From Gillisia sp. Hel1_33_143 (GTDB taxonomy: Bacteria > Bacteroidota > Bacteroidia > Flavobacteriales > Flavobacteriaceae), in NCBI RefSeq assembly GCF_900104765.1, contig NZ_LT629737.1:1984001-2048000 (forward strand): 64,000 bases of DNA, given 5' to 3'. The stretch's first letter is position 1. Each line of letters starts with the position of its first letter. Shown in pieces: positions 53,738-62,182 of the stretch. Made by a program: the position numbers and the translations under genes. Under the pieces are notes generated by a model. That model saw only the letters and a program-made list of their open reading frames with translations. It searched no databases and was not told the DNA's origin.

Positions 53738-55051
53738 ATGGCAAAGTTTGAACTTAAATTACCCAAAATGGGCGAGAGTGTTGCGGAAGCAACAATTACT
53801 AATTGGTTAAAAGAAGTTGGAGATACCATCGAGGCAGATGAAGCGGTACTTGAAATTGCTACAGATAAAGTAGATAGTGAAGTGCCAAGTGAGGTTGATG
53901 GAAAGTTGGTGGAAATCCTTTTTCAAACCGATGATGTTGTAAAAGTTGGTCAAACTATAGCCATTATAGAGACGGATGGTGATGGTGAAGAGGAAAATTC
54001 TTCTCAATCTGAAGCTGCGCCTTCAGATGCCATGGTAAAAGATGTAGAAAATACTGTAACTGCTGCTAAAGATAATACAACATCTCATAGTTCAACAGAT
54101 TTTTCAGATTCAGATAGATTTTATTCTCCCTTGGTAAAGAATATTGCCAAGCAAGAAGGGATCTCTTTAGAAGAATTAGAAAAAGTTCAGGGATCGGGAA
54201 AAGAAGGTCGTGTTACAAAGAATGACATTTTAGATTATGTAGAAAATAGATCATCAACGCCGGCATCTCAGCCAGTAGCTTCCGCTAAACCAGCAGCAAG
54301 TGCTCCTGTTCAGCAAAAAGCTGCTCCTGTAAGTGTAAATGGAGAAGATGAGATTATTGAAATGACCAGAATGGGTAAGATGATCGCTCATCATATGGTG
54401 CAGAGTAATCAAACTTCAGCCCATGTTCAATCTTTTATAGAAGTAGATGTAACAACTATCTGGAATTGGAGAAATAAGCATAAAGATGCTTTTGCTAAGC
54501 GCGAAGGTGAGAAATTGACTTTTACTCCAATTTTCATGGAGGCGATTGCAAAGGCCATTAAAGATTTCCCTATGATCAATATCTCTGTAGATGGAGATAC
54601 TATCATCAAAAAGAAAAACATCAACTTAGGGATGGCAGCAGCGTTACCAGATGGTAACCTTATTGTTCCTGTTATTAAAAACGCAGACAGACTAAATTTA
54701 GTAGGCTTGGCGAAAGAAGTGAATGATCTTGCTAACAGAGCCCGAGCAAATAAATTAAAGCCAGATGATATTCAAGGTGGTACTTATACAGTTACCAACG
54801 TAGGTACTTTTGGAAGTATTATGGGAACTCCTATTATTAATCAACCACAAGTGGCAATTTTAGCGTTGGGTGCAATTAGAAAAGTACCAGCTGTTATAGA
54901 AACTCCAGAGGGTGATTTTATAGGTATAAGATATAAAATGATACTATCTCATAGTTATGACCATAGAGTTGTAAATGGAGCTCTAGGTGGACAGTTTGTT
55001 CAAAGAGTTGCGCAATATTTAGAATCTTTTGATAAAAATAGAGTGGTTTAA
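53738..55051 (+). CDS. 2-oxo acid dehydrogenase E2 (lipoyl acyltransferase)
   Basis: A 437-residue E2 acyltransferase: one lipoyl domain with lipoyl-Lys44 (ATDKVDSEVP), a linker, a peripheral-subunit-binding domain at about 128-170 (SPLVKNIAKQEGI), a Pro/Ala linker and the catalytic domain from about 205. The catalytic motif is YDHRVVNG with His409; the usual Asp of HRxxDG is Asn413 here. The gene stands alone without E1 or E3, as branched-chain E2 genes often do in flavobacteria (from memory). A branched-chain or generic 2-oxo acid complex is the best guess. Confidence 0.88.
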   Translation: MAKFELKLPKMGESVAEATITNWLKEVGDTIEADEAVLEIATDKVDSEVPSEVDGKLVEILFQTDDVVKVGQTIAIIETDGDGEEENSSQSEAAPSDAMVKDVENTVTAAKDNTTSHSSTDFSDSDRFYSPLVKNIAKQEGISLEELEKVQGSGKEGRVTKNDILDYVENRSSTPASQPVASAKPAASAPVQQKAAPVSVNGEDEIIEMTRMGKMIAHHMVQSNQTSAHVQSFIEVDVTTIWNWRNKHKDAFAKREGEKLTFTPIFMEAIAKAIKDFPMINISVDGDTIIKKKNINLGMAAALPDGNLIVPVIKNADRLNLVGLAKEVNDLANRARANKLKPDDIQGGTYTVTNVGTFGSIMGTPIINQPQVAILALGAIRKVPAVIETPEGDFIGIRYKMILSHSYDHRVVNGALGGQFVQRVAQYLESFDKNRVV

Positions 55052-55074
55052 TAAGTACTCCATATAAGTTTAAT

Positions 55075-55117
55075 AAACCGTTTAGAAAGCTCGATAAAGG
55101 CATTTTAAGCGGTTTTT
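55075..55117 (+). terminator. Terminator of the E2 gene
   Basis: AAACCGTTTA pairs with TAAGCGGTTT across a long loop and is followed by TTTTCTATTTC. Confidence 0.7.
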
Positions 55118-55190
55118 CTATTTCAATAATATATGCCGCTGTCTGGTGTCTTCTCTTGCAAATATGGGTACTGCCCCGATATTTTTATAG

Positions 55191-55198
55191 TATCTTTG
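55191..55198 (+). promoter_or_regulatory. -7 promoter element of the exonuclease gene
   Basis: A perfect TATCTTTG, 20 nt before the ATG at 55219. It excludes the longer reading frame that starts upstream. Confidence 0.55.
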
Positions 55199-55218
55199 CG
55201 AAAATTAAGCATTCATTT

Positions 55219-55995
55219 ATGGAGTTGAAACTTACTAAGCCAATTTGTTTTTTTGATCTGGAAACTACGGGGACAAATGTGGCTAAAGATCGTATTGTAG
55301 AAATATCAGTTTTAAAGGTTTTTCCTAACGGAAATAAAGAAAGTAAAACTTGGCTGGTAAATCCGGAGATGAAGATCCCTGCTGAAGTAATTGAGATTCA
55401 TGGTATTTCTAATGAACGTGTGGAAAATGAGCCTACTTTTAGAGAGTTAGCCCCTAAAGTTCATGAAATGATAAAGGGGTGTGATCTTGGAGGATTTAAT
55501 TCTAATAGGTTTGATATTCCATTACTAGTAGAAGAATTATTAAGAGCAGATGTAGATTTTGATATGAAAAATGTAGTTTCTGTAGATGTACAGACTATCT
55601 TTCATAAAATGGAGCAGAGAACGCTTTCTGCAGCCTATAAATTTTATTGCGGAGAGACTTTAGAAGGAGCGCATTCTGCAGAGGCAGATACCAATGCAAC
55701 ATATGAGGTGTTGAAATCTCAGTTAGATAGATACGGAGATTTAGAAAATGATATATCGTGGCTAGGACAATATAGTTCTAGAAGAAATTTTGCAGACTTT
55801 GCAGGGTTTATTGCTTTTGATAAAAAAGGAGCTGAAGTTTTTGCTTTTGGAAAGTTTAAAGGTAAATATGTAGAAAAAGTATTGGAAGATGAGCCAGGTT
55901 ATTATGGATGGATCCAAAATGCAGATTTTCCGTTATATACTAAAAAAGTTCTTACTGCCATTAAATTAAGAAAGTTGAATACGAAGCTAAAATAA
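55219..55995 (+). CDS. DEDDh 3'-5' exonuclease (DnaQ/epsilon-like)
   Basis: A 258-residue exonuclease with Exo I FFDLETTGTN (Asp13, Glu15), Exo II GFNSNRFDIPLL and Exo III HSAEADTNATY with the His-Asp pair. The C-terminal part (about 190-258, with FGKFKGKYVEKVLEDEPGYY) resembles the small domain that follows in other bacterial DnaQ-like 3'-exonucleases. It could proofread or degrade DNA or RNA; the polymerase epsilon role is not proven. First gene of a run leading to cinA. Confidence 0.88.
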   Translation: MELKLTKPICFFDLETTGTNVAKDRIVEISVLKVFPNGNKESKTWLVNPEMKIPAEVIEIHGISNERVENEPTFRELAPKVHEMIKGCDLGGFNSNRFDIPLLVEELLRADVDFDMKNVVSVDVQTIFHKMEQRTLSAAYKFYCGETLEGAHSAEADTNATYEVLKSQLDRYGDLENDISWLGQYSSRRNFADFAGFIAFDKKGAEVFAFGKFKGKYVEKVLEDEPGYYGWIQNADFPLYTKKVLTAIKLRKLNTKLK

Positions 55996-56020
55996 GTTTT
56001 CAAAGTAAATTGGATAGACC

Positions 56021-56635
56021 ATGAAAATAATCTGTATTGGTAGAAATTATGGAGCTCATATTTCTGAGCTTCAGAATGAAAAGCCTAAAGATCCGGTAAT
56101 ATTTCTTAAGCCTGATACCGCTATTTTATTAAAAAAGCAACCTTTCTTTATTCCAGATTTCAGTAATGATGTGCATTATGAGGTGGAAGTGTTGGTTAAA
56201 ATCAAGAAAGTAGGAAAATATATTCAGTCCAACTTTGCTCATAAATATTACGATGAAGTAGGTTTAGGAATAGATTTTACTGCCAGAGACCTTCAAAATG
56301 AATTGAAAGAAAAGGGGTTACCCTGGGAAAAGGCGAAATCTTTTGATGGAGCAGCGGTTATTGGTGAGAAATGGATAGATAAAAATGCTTTTCAGAATAT
56401 AAATAATGTTAACTTTAGCTTAGAAAAGAATCAACAAAAGGTTCAATCGGGCAATACTTCAGATATGTTATGGAAGATAGATGAGATCATCGCCTATGTT
56501 TCGCAATATTTTACACTGAAAATTGGCGATATTATTTTCACCGGAACTCCAGAAGGAGTAGGTAAAGTAGAGCCTAATGATAGGTTGACAGGATTTTTAG
56601 AAAAAGAAGAAATGTTTTCAATTCAAGTAAAATAG
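56021..56635 (+). CDS. Fumarylacetoacetate hydrolase (FAH) family protein
   Basis: A 204-residue FAH-fold enzyme: KIICIGRNYGAHISELQNEK at the start, PVIFLKPDTA, VHYEVEVLVKI with the metal-binding Glu pair, GLGIDFTARDLQ and IIFTGTPEGVGKV. Small FAH proteins include oxaloacetate decarboxylases, acylpyruvases and isomerases; the substrate is open. The stop abuts the Hpt start with no gap. Confidence 0.9.
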   Translation: MKIICIGRNYGAHISELQNEKPKDPVIFLKPDTAILLKKQPFFIPDFSNDVHYEVEVLVKIKKVGKYIQSNFAHKYYDEVGLGIDFTARDLQNELKEKGLPWEKAKSFDGAAVIGEKWIDKNAFQNINNVNFSLEKNQQKVQSGNTSDMLWKIDEIIAYVSQYFTLKIGDIIFTGTPEGVGKVEPNDRLTGFLEKEEMFSIQVK

Positions 56636-56977
56636 ATGAGTAAAAGTTACAACTTAGACAGCGTGAATGAAATGGCTGGGGGAGATGAGGATTTTTTAAA
56701 GATCATTGTACAAACCTTTTTAGAAGAGATCCCGCCAGATGTTAATTCTATGATCGAAGCAATAGATAATGATAACCCTAGTTTGGCTTACCAGTTTGCT
56801 CATAAGATGAAGCCAAATCTAGAATTATTTGGATTACAATTAATGGATCAGGTTCTTATTATAGAGGCTTGGTCTAAAGAAAATAAAAATGATGCCAGCG
56901 CCAAGGAAGCTGGTAATAAGATCTCTAAAAAAGTCTCTTTAGCAGAAATAGAGCTAAAAAATGATTTCGGTTTATAA
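56636..56977 (+). CDS. Hpt (histidine phosphotransfer) domain protein
   Basis: A 113-residue single Hpt domain with the phospho-acceptor His56 in AYQFAHKMKPNLELFG. VNEMAGGDEDFLKIIVQTFL opens the helical bundle. It would accept phosphate from a hybrid kinase receiver, possibly the one encoded at 42240, though the genes are 12 kb apart. It starts right at the FAH stop and shares one base with the cinA start, so it is translationally linked to both. Confidence 0.9.
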   Translation: MSKSYNLDSVNEMAGGDEDFLKIIVQTFLEEIPPDVNSMIEAIDNDNPSLAYQFAHKMKPNLELFGLQLMDQVLIIEAWSKENKNDASAKEAGNKISKKVSLAEIELKNDFGL

Positions 56978-58227
56978 TGACGGCAGAGATTATTACTATT
57001 GGTGATGAAATTTTGATCGGTCAGATCGTGGATACAAATTCTGTTTTTATTGCCAAAGAGCTAAATAAGATCGGAATTTCTGTAAATCAGATCACTTCTA
57101 TACAGGATAATAGAGAACATATTCTTTCTACGCTTAAGGATGCTAATTTAAGAGCAGATCTGGTAATAATTACTGGAGGTCTTGGGCCCACAAAAGACGA
57201 CATTACAAAACATACTTTTTGTGAGTATTTTGAAGATCATTTAGTAAAAGATCAATCTGTGCTGGATCATATAGAAAATCTTTTTGAAAAGATAGTTTCT
57301 ACTCCAATTTCAGATATGAACCGAGACCAAGCAATGGTTCTTTCTAAATCTACAGTGCTTTTTAATAAATACGGAACGGCACCGGGAATCTGGATCGAAA
57401 AGGATAAGACTGTTTTTGTTGCTATGCCCGGCGTGCCTTTTGAAATGAAATCTTTGATGGAGTATGAGGTTATACCTAAGTTAATATCAGATTTTAATAG
57501 GCCTTTCATTTATCATAAAACCATTAGAACTTATGGGCTAGGGGAGAGCGCTATTGCCCAGAGGATCGAAGCATGGGAGGAAGCACTACCTGCACATATA
57601 AAGCTAGCGTATTTACCTAGTTATGGTTCTGTGCGATTAAGACTTTCCGGGAAGGGGGATAATGAAGAAAAATTAAAAGAAAGTATTGAGGTAGAGTTTG
57701 AAAAGATCTATCCACTTTTAGAGGATATTTTGCCTAGTAAAGATGGAGAAGATCAAGATATAGCTATGAGCATTAATAATCTTCTAGCATCTAAGCAACA
57801 ATCACTTTGTTTTGCCGAGAGTTGTACAGGAGGAGAATTGGCTGCGGCTTTTACATTAAATCCTGGGGCTTCTAGATGTTTTAAAGGCGGATTGGTTACT
57901 TACGCCACAAAAATGAAAGAAGATATCCTTAATGTACCAGCTAATATTATTGAAAAATATAGTGTGGTAAGTGGGGAAGTGGCAGAAAAAATGGCAGAAA
58001 ATGCTAAGAAGCTCTTTAATTCTGATTACGCTATTTCTACCACTGGAAATGCCGGCCCTGCTAAAGGAGACAGTGATGTAGAGATTGGTACTGTTTTTAT
58101 AGGAGTTGCTACTCCAGATCGAGTTTTTTCTGTGGAATATCAACTAGGGAAAAATAGAGAGCAAGTGGTGAATAAGGCGGTGAATAAAGCTTTTGAATTA
58201 CTCCTTAAAGAATTGAACCATAATTGA
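56977..58227 (+). CDS. cinA: CinA-like nicotinamide-nucleotide amidohydrolase
   Basis: A 416-residue CinA with both domains: the N-terminal MoaB-like (COG1058) domain with AEIITIGDEILIGQIVDTNS and VIITGGLGPTKDDIT, and the C-terminal PncC domain with FAESCTGGELAA, GLVTYATKMKED and STTGNAGPAKGD. PncC deamidates NMN for NAD recycling and CinA has been linked to competence. Its ATG overlaps the Hpt stop by 1 nt. Confidence 0.94.
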   Translation: MTAEIITIGDEILIGQIVDTNSVFIAKELNKIGISVNQITSIQDNREHILSTLKDANLRADLVIITGGLGPTKDDITKHTFCEYFEDHLVKDQSVLDHIENLFEKIVSTPISDMNRDQAMVLSKSTVLFNKYGTAPGIWIEKDKTVFVAMPGVPFEMKSLMEYEVIPKLISDFNRPFIYHKTIRTYGLGESAIAQRIEAWEEALPAHIKLAYLPSYGSVRLRLSGKGDNEEKLKESIEVEFEKIYPLLEDILPSKDGEDQDIAMSINNLLASKQQSLCFAESCTGGELAAAFTLNPGASRCFKGGLVTYATKMKEDILNVPANIIEKYSVVSGEVAEKMAENAKKLFNSDYAISTTGNAGPAKGDSDVEIGTVFIGVATPDRVFSVEYQLGKNREQVVNKAVNKAFELLLKELNHN

Positions 58228-58386
58228 TTATATAGTACTTATTAAGTATGGTGAGGAGTGCTGCTCTGGCAGGTAGTTTTAAAGGCACAAAAAAAACCTC
58301 TAATTATTTTTAATTTTGTGTTGGCTGTTATGTAAAAAAATCGTTAATTTGCAGCCTGTTTTGAAATAACAATAAAGTATAAAGCA

Positions 58387-58626
58387 ATGTCAAGAGTTTG
58401 TGAGCTTACAGGTAAAAGAGCAATGGTAGGGAACAATGTTTCTCACGCCATGAACAAAACCAAGCGTAGATTTAATATCAACTTATTAAAGAAGCGTTTT
58501 TATATTCCTGAGGAAGATAGATGGGTAACTTTAAAGGTTTCTGCATCTGCACTAAAAAACATCAATAAAAAAGGTATCTCTGCTGTTATGAAAGAAGCGA
58601 GAGAAAAAGGTTATTTAACTAAATAA
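58387..58626 (+). CDS. rpmB: 50S ribosomal protein bL28
   Basis: A 79-residue bL28: [20 protein letters not shown], then [20 protein letters not shown]. Starts the conserved rpmB-rpmG-DUF4295 unit. Upstream, TTG (58321-58323), 20 nt and TTAATTTG (58344-58351, one base off) form a likely promoter. Confidence 0.96.
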   Translation: MSRVCELTGKRAMVGNNVSHAMNKTKRRFNINLLKKRFYIPEEDRWVTLKVSASALKNINKKGISAVMKEAREKGYLTK

Positions 58627-58651
58627 TCCTTAACCGTTAAGATATAGAGAA

Positions 58652-58834
58652 ATGGCAAAGAAAGGTAACAGAATACAGGTAATCTTAGAATGTACAGAGC
58701 ACAAAGAATCTGGTAGACCAGGTACTTCAAGATATATTACAACAAAAAATAAAAAGAACACGCCAGATAGAATGGAGTTAAAGAAATTTAACCCAATTCT
58801 TAAGAAAATGACTGTTCATAAAGAAATTAAATAA
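58652..58834 (+). CDS. rpmG: 50S ribosomal protein bL33
   Basis: A 60-residue bL33: [40 protein letters not shown], ending TVHKEIK. It lacks the four-Cys zinc ribbon of the C+ type (one Cys only), so it is the C- form that needs no zinc. It lies 25 bp after rpmB. Confidence 0.96.
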   Translation: MAKKGNRIQVILECTEHKESGRPGTSRYITTKNKKNTPDRMELKKFNPILKKMTVHKEIK

Positions 58835-58841
58835 GTAAGCC

Positions 58842-58994
58842 ATGGCAAAGAAATCAGTAGCATCATTACAAACAGGTTCCAAGAGATTGACTAAAGCCAT
58901 CAAAATGGTAAAATCACCTAAAACAGGTGCATATACTTTTGTGGAAGCAATTATGGTCCCAGAGAACGTAAATGACTTTTTAAGCAAAAAGTAA
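58842..58994 (+). CDS. DUF4295 family small basic protein
   Basis: A 50-residue protein beginning MAKKSVASLQTGSKRLTKAI and ending NVNDFLSKK. It is the Bacteroidota DUF4295 family, normally found right after rpmG and therefore suspected to be a ribosome-associated protein; no function is proven to my knowledge. It lies 7 bp after rpmG. Confidence 0.88.
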   Translation: MAKKSVASLQTGSKRLTKAIKMVKSPKTGAYTFVEAIMVPENVNDFLSKK

Positions 58995-59012
58995 ATTATT
59001 TCAAAATATTTT

Positions 59013-59050
59013 AAAAGCCGTCCGGAGTCATCTGGACGGCTTTTCCTTTT
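59013..59050 (+). terminator. Terminator of the rpmB-rpmG-DUF4295 operon
   Basis: AAAAGCCGTCC and GGACGGCTTTT form a strong GC-rich stem around GGAGTCATCT, followed by CCTTTTTG. Confidence 0.92.
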
Positions 59051-59129
59051 TGTGTATATTTACAGCTAAATTGTAAGTGTTGATAGTTTAAAATATCAAT
59101 AATATTGAGTTTAATACGTCCAAAAAATA

Positions 59130-60086
59130 ATGAGTTTATTTAAAAAGATTTTTTCCAAAGAGAAAAAGGAGACTTTAGACAAGGGATTAGAGAAATCTAA
59201 ATCTAATTTCCTTTCTAAAATGAGTAAAGCCGTTGCTGGTAAATCTAAAGTAGATGATGAGGTTTTAGATGATTTAGAGGATGTGTTGGTTAGTAGTGAT
59301 GTAGGAGTTGCAACTACTATCAAGATCATTAATAGAATTGAAGAGCGAGTAGCCAGAGATAAATACCTGGGTACAGAAGAGCTCAATGAAATATTAAGAG
59401 AAGAAATAGCTGCCTTACTTTCTGAAACTAGTGGTGGGGAAGGTGATGGTTTTCAAATTCCGGCAGGTAAAAAACCTTACGTGGTTATGGTTGTAGGGGT
59501 AAACGGAGTTGGAAAAACAACTACCATTGGAAAACTAGCTCATCAATTTAAGAAAGAAGGTAAAAATGTAATGTTAGGAGCTGCAGACACATTTAGAGCT
59601 GCTGCAATAGATCAGCTTCAAATCTGGGCAGATAGAACTCAGGTGCCAATAGTTAAACAGCAAATGGGTAGTGATCCAGCATCGGTAGCTTTTGATTCTG
59701 TTCAAAGTGCTGTAAAGCAGGATGTAGATGTTCTAATTATTGATACTGCAGGAAGATTGCACAATAAAGTGAATCTTATGAATGAGCTTACTAAGGTAAA
59801 GCGTGTGATGCAAAAGGTAATTCCAGATGCTCCTCATGAAGTTTTATTAGTGTTAGATGGTTCTACCGGTCAGAATGCTTTTGAGCAGGCTAAACAATTT
59901 ACAGCAGCAACAGAAGTAACGTCTCTTGCTGTAACTAAATTAGATGGTACGGCTAAAGGTGGTGTGGTGATAGGTATTAGCGATCAATTTAAAATTCCTG
60001 TAAAGTATATTGGTGTAGGCGAAGGTATCGAAGATCTTCAAGTATTCAATAAATTCGAATTTGTTGATTCTTTCTTTAAAAAATAG
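59130..60086 (+). CDS. ftsY: Signal recognition particle receptor FtsY
   Basis: A 318-residue FtsY: a short basic N-terminus (SLFKKIFSKEKKETLDKG), the N domain helix bundle, and the G domain with VNGVGKTTTIGKLAHQF (P-loop near 124-131), AADTFRAAAIDQL, DTAGRLHNK and TKLDGTAKGG, ending VGEGIEDLQVFNKFEF. The acidic A domain of E. coli is absent, as is usual in this phylum. FtsY docks SRP-bound ribosomes to SecYEG. Confidence 0.96.
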   Translation: MSLFKKIFSKEKKETLDKGLEKSKSNFLSKMSKAVAGKSKVDDEVLDDLEDVLVSSDVGVATTIKIINRIEERVARDKYLGTEELNEILREEIAALLSETSGGEGDGFQIPAGKKPYVVMVVGVNGVGKTTTIGKLAHQFKKEGKNVMLGAADTFRAAAIDQLQIWADRTQVPIVKQQMGSDPASVAFDSVQSAVKQDVDVLIIDTAGRLHNKVNLMNELTKVKRVMQKVIPDAPHEVLLVLDGSTGQNAFEQAKQFTAATEVTSLAVTKLDGTAKGGVVIGISDQFKIPVKYIGVGEGIEDLQVFNKFEFVDSFFKK

Positions 60087-60134
60087 AGGTGCCGATCATA
60101 CCTAAAATTAATCCTATACTTTAGATTCAAATTT

Positions 60135-61766
60135 ATGAAGAAGGTCTTACTTGTTTTATTAGCAATTTCAATATTTAGTTGTAAAAATGAATCAGAAGAA
60201 AAGACTTCTTCAGTAGTTGTTCAAGATACGATCCAGTCTCCTAAGGAAATGGATTTTAAGGTGCTGGATTCTAAATATGTTTCTAAAGATTCTATTATGA
60301 GTCCTTTTAAAAAGGAACTACAAGATTTTTCTGCGGAAAGATATAATCAAATAAAGCCATTTGTTTTAGATCAAGATATTCCCGCTATACAGGCTTCTGT
60401 GAAAAAAGGTGATCTTAGCTATGAAGAATTAGTACTTTTTTATCTTACTAGAATTCAGAAATATGATCGGGAAAACGAACTTTCCTTGAATTCTGTAATT
60501 TCTTTGAATCCAAATATTATTGAAGAGGCAAGAGAAAAGGACGCAGCTTTAAATGAGGATAAAGATCATCATCAAATATTTGGAATACCAGTTCTGCTAA
60601 AAGATAATATCGATGCTGAAAATATGGTAACTACAGCGGGAGCTGAGGTACTTAAAAATAATTATACACAAGATGCCTTCATAACCAAAAGATTAAAAGA
60701 TAATGGTGCTTTGATCTTAGGAAAAGCAAATTTAAGTGAATGGGCTTATTTCTTTTGTGGCGAATGCCCAAGCGGTTATTCTGCAATTGGCGGGCAAACT
60801 TTGAATCCTTATGGTAGAAAGTTATTAGACACCGGTGGTTCCAGTTCTGGAAGCGCTGTGGCGGTAGCTGCAAATTTGGTTACAGTGGCAGTAGGATCTG
60901 AGACGGCAGGATCTATACTTTCTCCTGCTAGTCAGAATTCTTTGGTTGGATTAAAGCCAACCATTGGTCTATTAAGTCGTGGAGGAATTGTTCCTATATC
61001 TGGCACTTTAGATACTCCGGGGCCTATAACAAAATCTGTGATAGATAATGCCATTCTGCTTTCTGCAATGACAGGAAAAGACGCAAAAGATTCTTCTTCG
61101 AAAACAAATACAAATACTACTAAAGATTTTTACACCTCGGTAAAAGCAGGAACTCTCAAAGGAAAGCGATTTGGAGCTATTAAAGAGTTGATGGAAGATG
61201 CATTGTATGTTCAAGCCATTGTAGATCTAAAAAATGCGGGAGCAGAAGTAATAGAATTCAAAGCGGAAGAAGTAGACCTTCCAAATTTCACTCGTTTTCT
61301 AAATTTAGAAATGAAAAGAGATCTTCCTAAGTATTTAAAATCTTACGGTAATAAAAGTTTGGAAATTAAATCTGTTACAGATGTAATAGCATATAATCTG
61401 CAAGATTCATTAAGAAGAGCACCATACGGTCAGGGATTGTTTGATGGAATTGTTGCAGATACTGCTTCAGCAGAGGAATATCAGGCTATAAAGGATACAT
61501 TGCATGCCAACGGTAAGAAATTCTTTGACGTTCCTATGGAAAAACATGATCTTGATGGTGTGCTTTCTATCAATAATTATCATGCCGGAGAAGCTGCAGT
61601 AGCTTTATATCCCGGTATAACAGTTCCTATGGGCTATACCAAGAGCAATGCTCCAAAAGGTCTTACATTTTATGCGAAATCTAATAAGGAACAAGATCTG
61701 CTAATATGGGCTTACGCTTATGAAGCAGTTTCTAAAAAAAGAATAGCTCCTAAAAATTATAATTAA
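60135..61766 (+). CDS. Exported amidase lipoprotein (amidase signature family)
   Basis: A 543-residue amidase-signature protein with a lipoprotein leader (LAISIFSCKNES). The core has the catalytic Lys in VLLKDNIDAEN, the Ser-rich motif DTGGSSSGSAVAVAANL and VGSETAGSILSPAS with the cis-Ser and nucleophile Ser. These enzymes hydrolyse amides, from aminoacyl or peptide amides to nylon oligomers; a periplasmic amide or peptide substrate is inferred. A small membrane-protein gene follows 4 bp after the stop. Confidence 0.9.
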   Translation: MKKVLLVLLAISIFSCKNESEEKTSSVVVQDTIQSPKEMDFKVLDSKYVSKDSIMSPFKKELQDFSAERYNQIKPFVLDQDIPAIQASVKKGDLSYEELVLFYLTRIQKYDRENELSLNSVISLNPNIIEEAREKDAALNEDKDHHQIFGIPVLLKDNIDAENMVTTAGAEVLKNNYTQDAFITKRLKDNGALILGKANLSEWAYFFCGECPSGYSAIGGQTLNPYGRKLLDTGGSSSGSAVAVAANLVTVAVGSETAGSILSPASQNSLVGLKPTIGLLSRGGIVPISGTLDTPGPITKSVIDNAILLSAMTGKDAKDSSSKTNTNTTKDFYTSVKAGTLKGKRFGAIKELMEDALYVQAIVDLKNAGAEVIEFKAEEVDLPNFTRFLNLEMKRDLPKYLKSYGNKSLEIKSVTDVIAYNLQDSLRRAPYGQGLFDGIVADTASAEEYQAIKDTLHANGKKFFDVPMEKHDLDGVLSINNYHAGEAAVALYPGITVPMGYTKSNAPKGLTFYAKSNKEQDLLIWAYAYEAVSKKRIAPKNYN

Positions 61767-61770
61767 TAAA

Positions 61771-62052
61771 ATGCCAACAAATAATCTTAAAGCTATTATT
61801 AGTAAGATCATACTTTTTTATAGTGTGTTCTTTGTAGTTATGAAAGTAATCGCCATTCTCTTTGAAAATGCTTGGCCTCTTCCTAATTTAATTCTTGCCA
61901 TTCCATTTCTAATTTTTGCTATAATTGGAGGTTTAATGATGAAAAAAGAAACATATTCCTGGATCTATGTAATAATAGGTGTAATAGTGATAAGTGCTTT
62001 AAGATATTACGAAGCCTCATGGATGGTGTCTTTACATGAATATTTCAGTTAA
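61771..62052 (+). CDS. Small hydrophobic membrane protein (93 residues)
   Basis: A 93-residue protein with three predicted transmembrane helices (about 10-30, 36-54, 63-80). I recognise no family. It starts 4 bp after the amidase and is probably in its operon. Confidence 0.65.
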   Translation: MPTNNLKAIISKIILFYSVFFVVMKVIAILFENAWPLPNLILAIPFLIFAIIGGLMMKKETYSWIYVIIGVIVISALRYYEASWMVSLHEYFS

Positions 62053-62106
62053 TTTCCCAATCAATTCATTATTCGTTTATTCTTCCGTAGTTCAAATTCT
62101 ACGTTG

Positions 62107-62114
62107 TATCTTTG
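62107..62114 (+). promoter_or_regulatory. -7 promoter element of rimO
   Basis: A perfect TATCTTTG 68 nt before the ATG at 62183; the -33 partner is not clear. It predicts a leader of about 60 nt. Confidence 0.5.
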
Positions 62115-62182
62115 CACCCGCTAACTTTTAACCGAGAATCTATTAAATCGGCTAGAAGTGAAGCTTTTAAAGCACAAATGGT

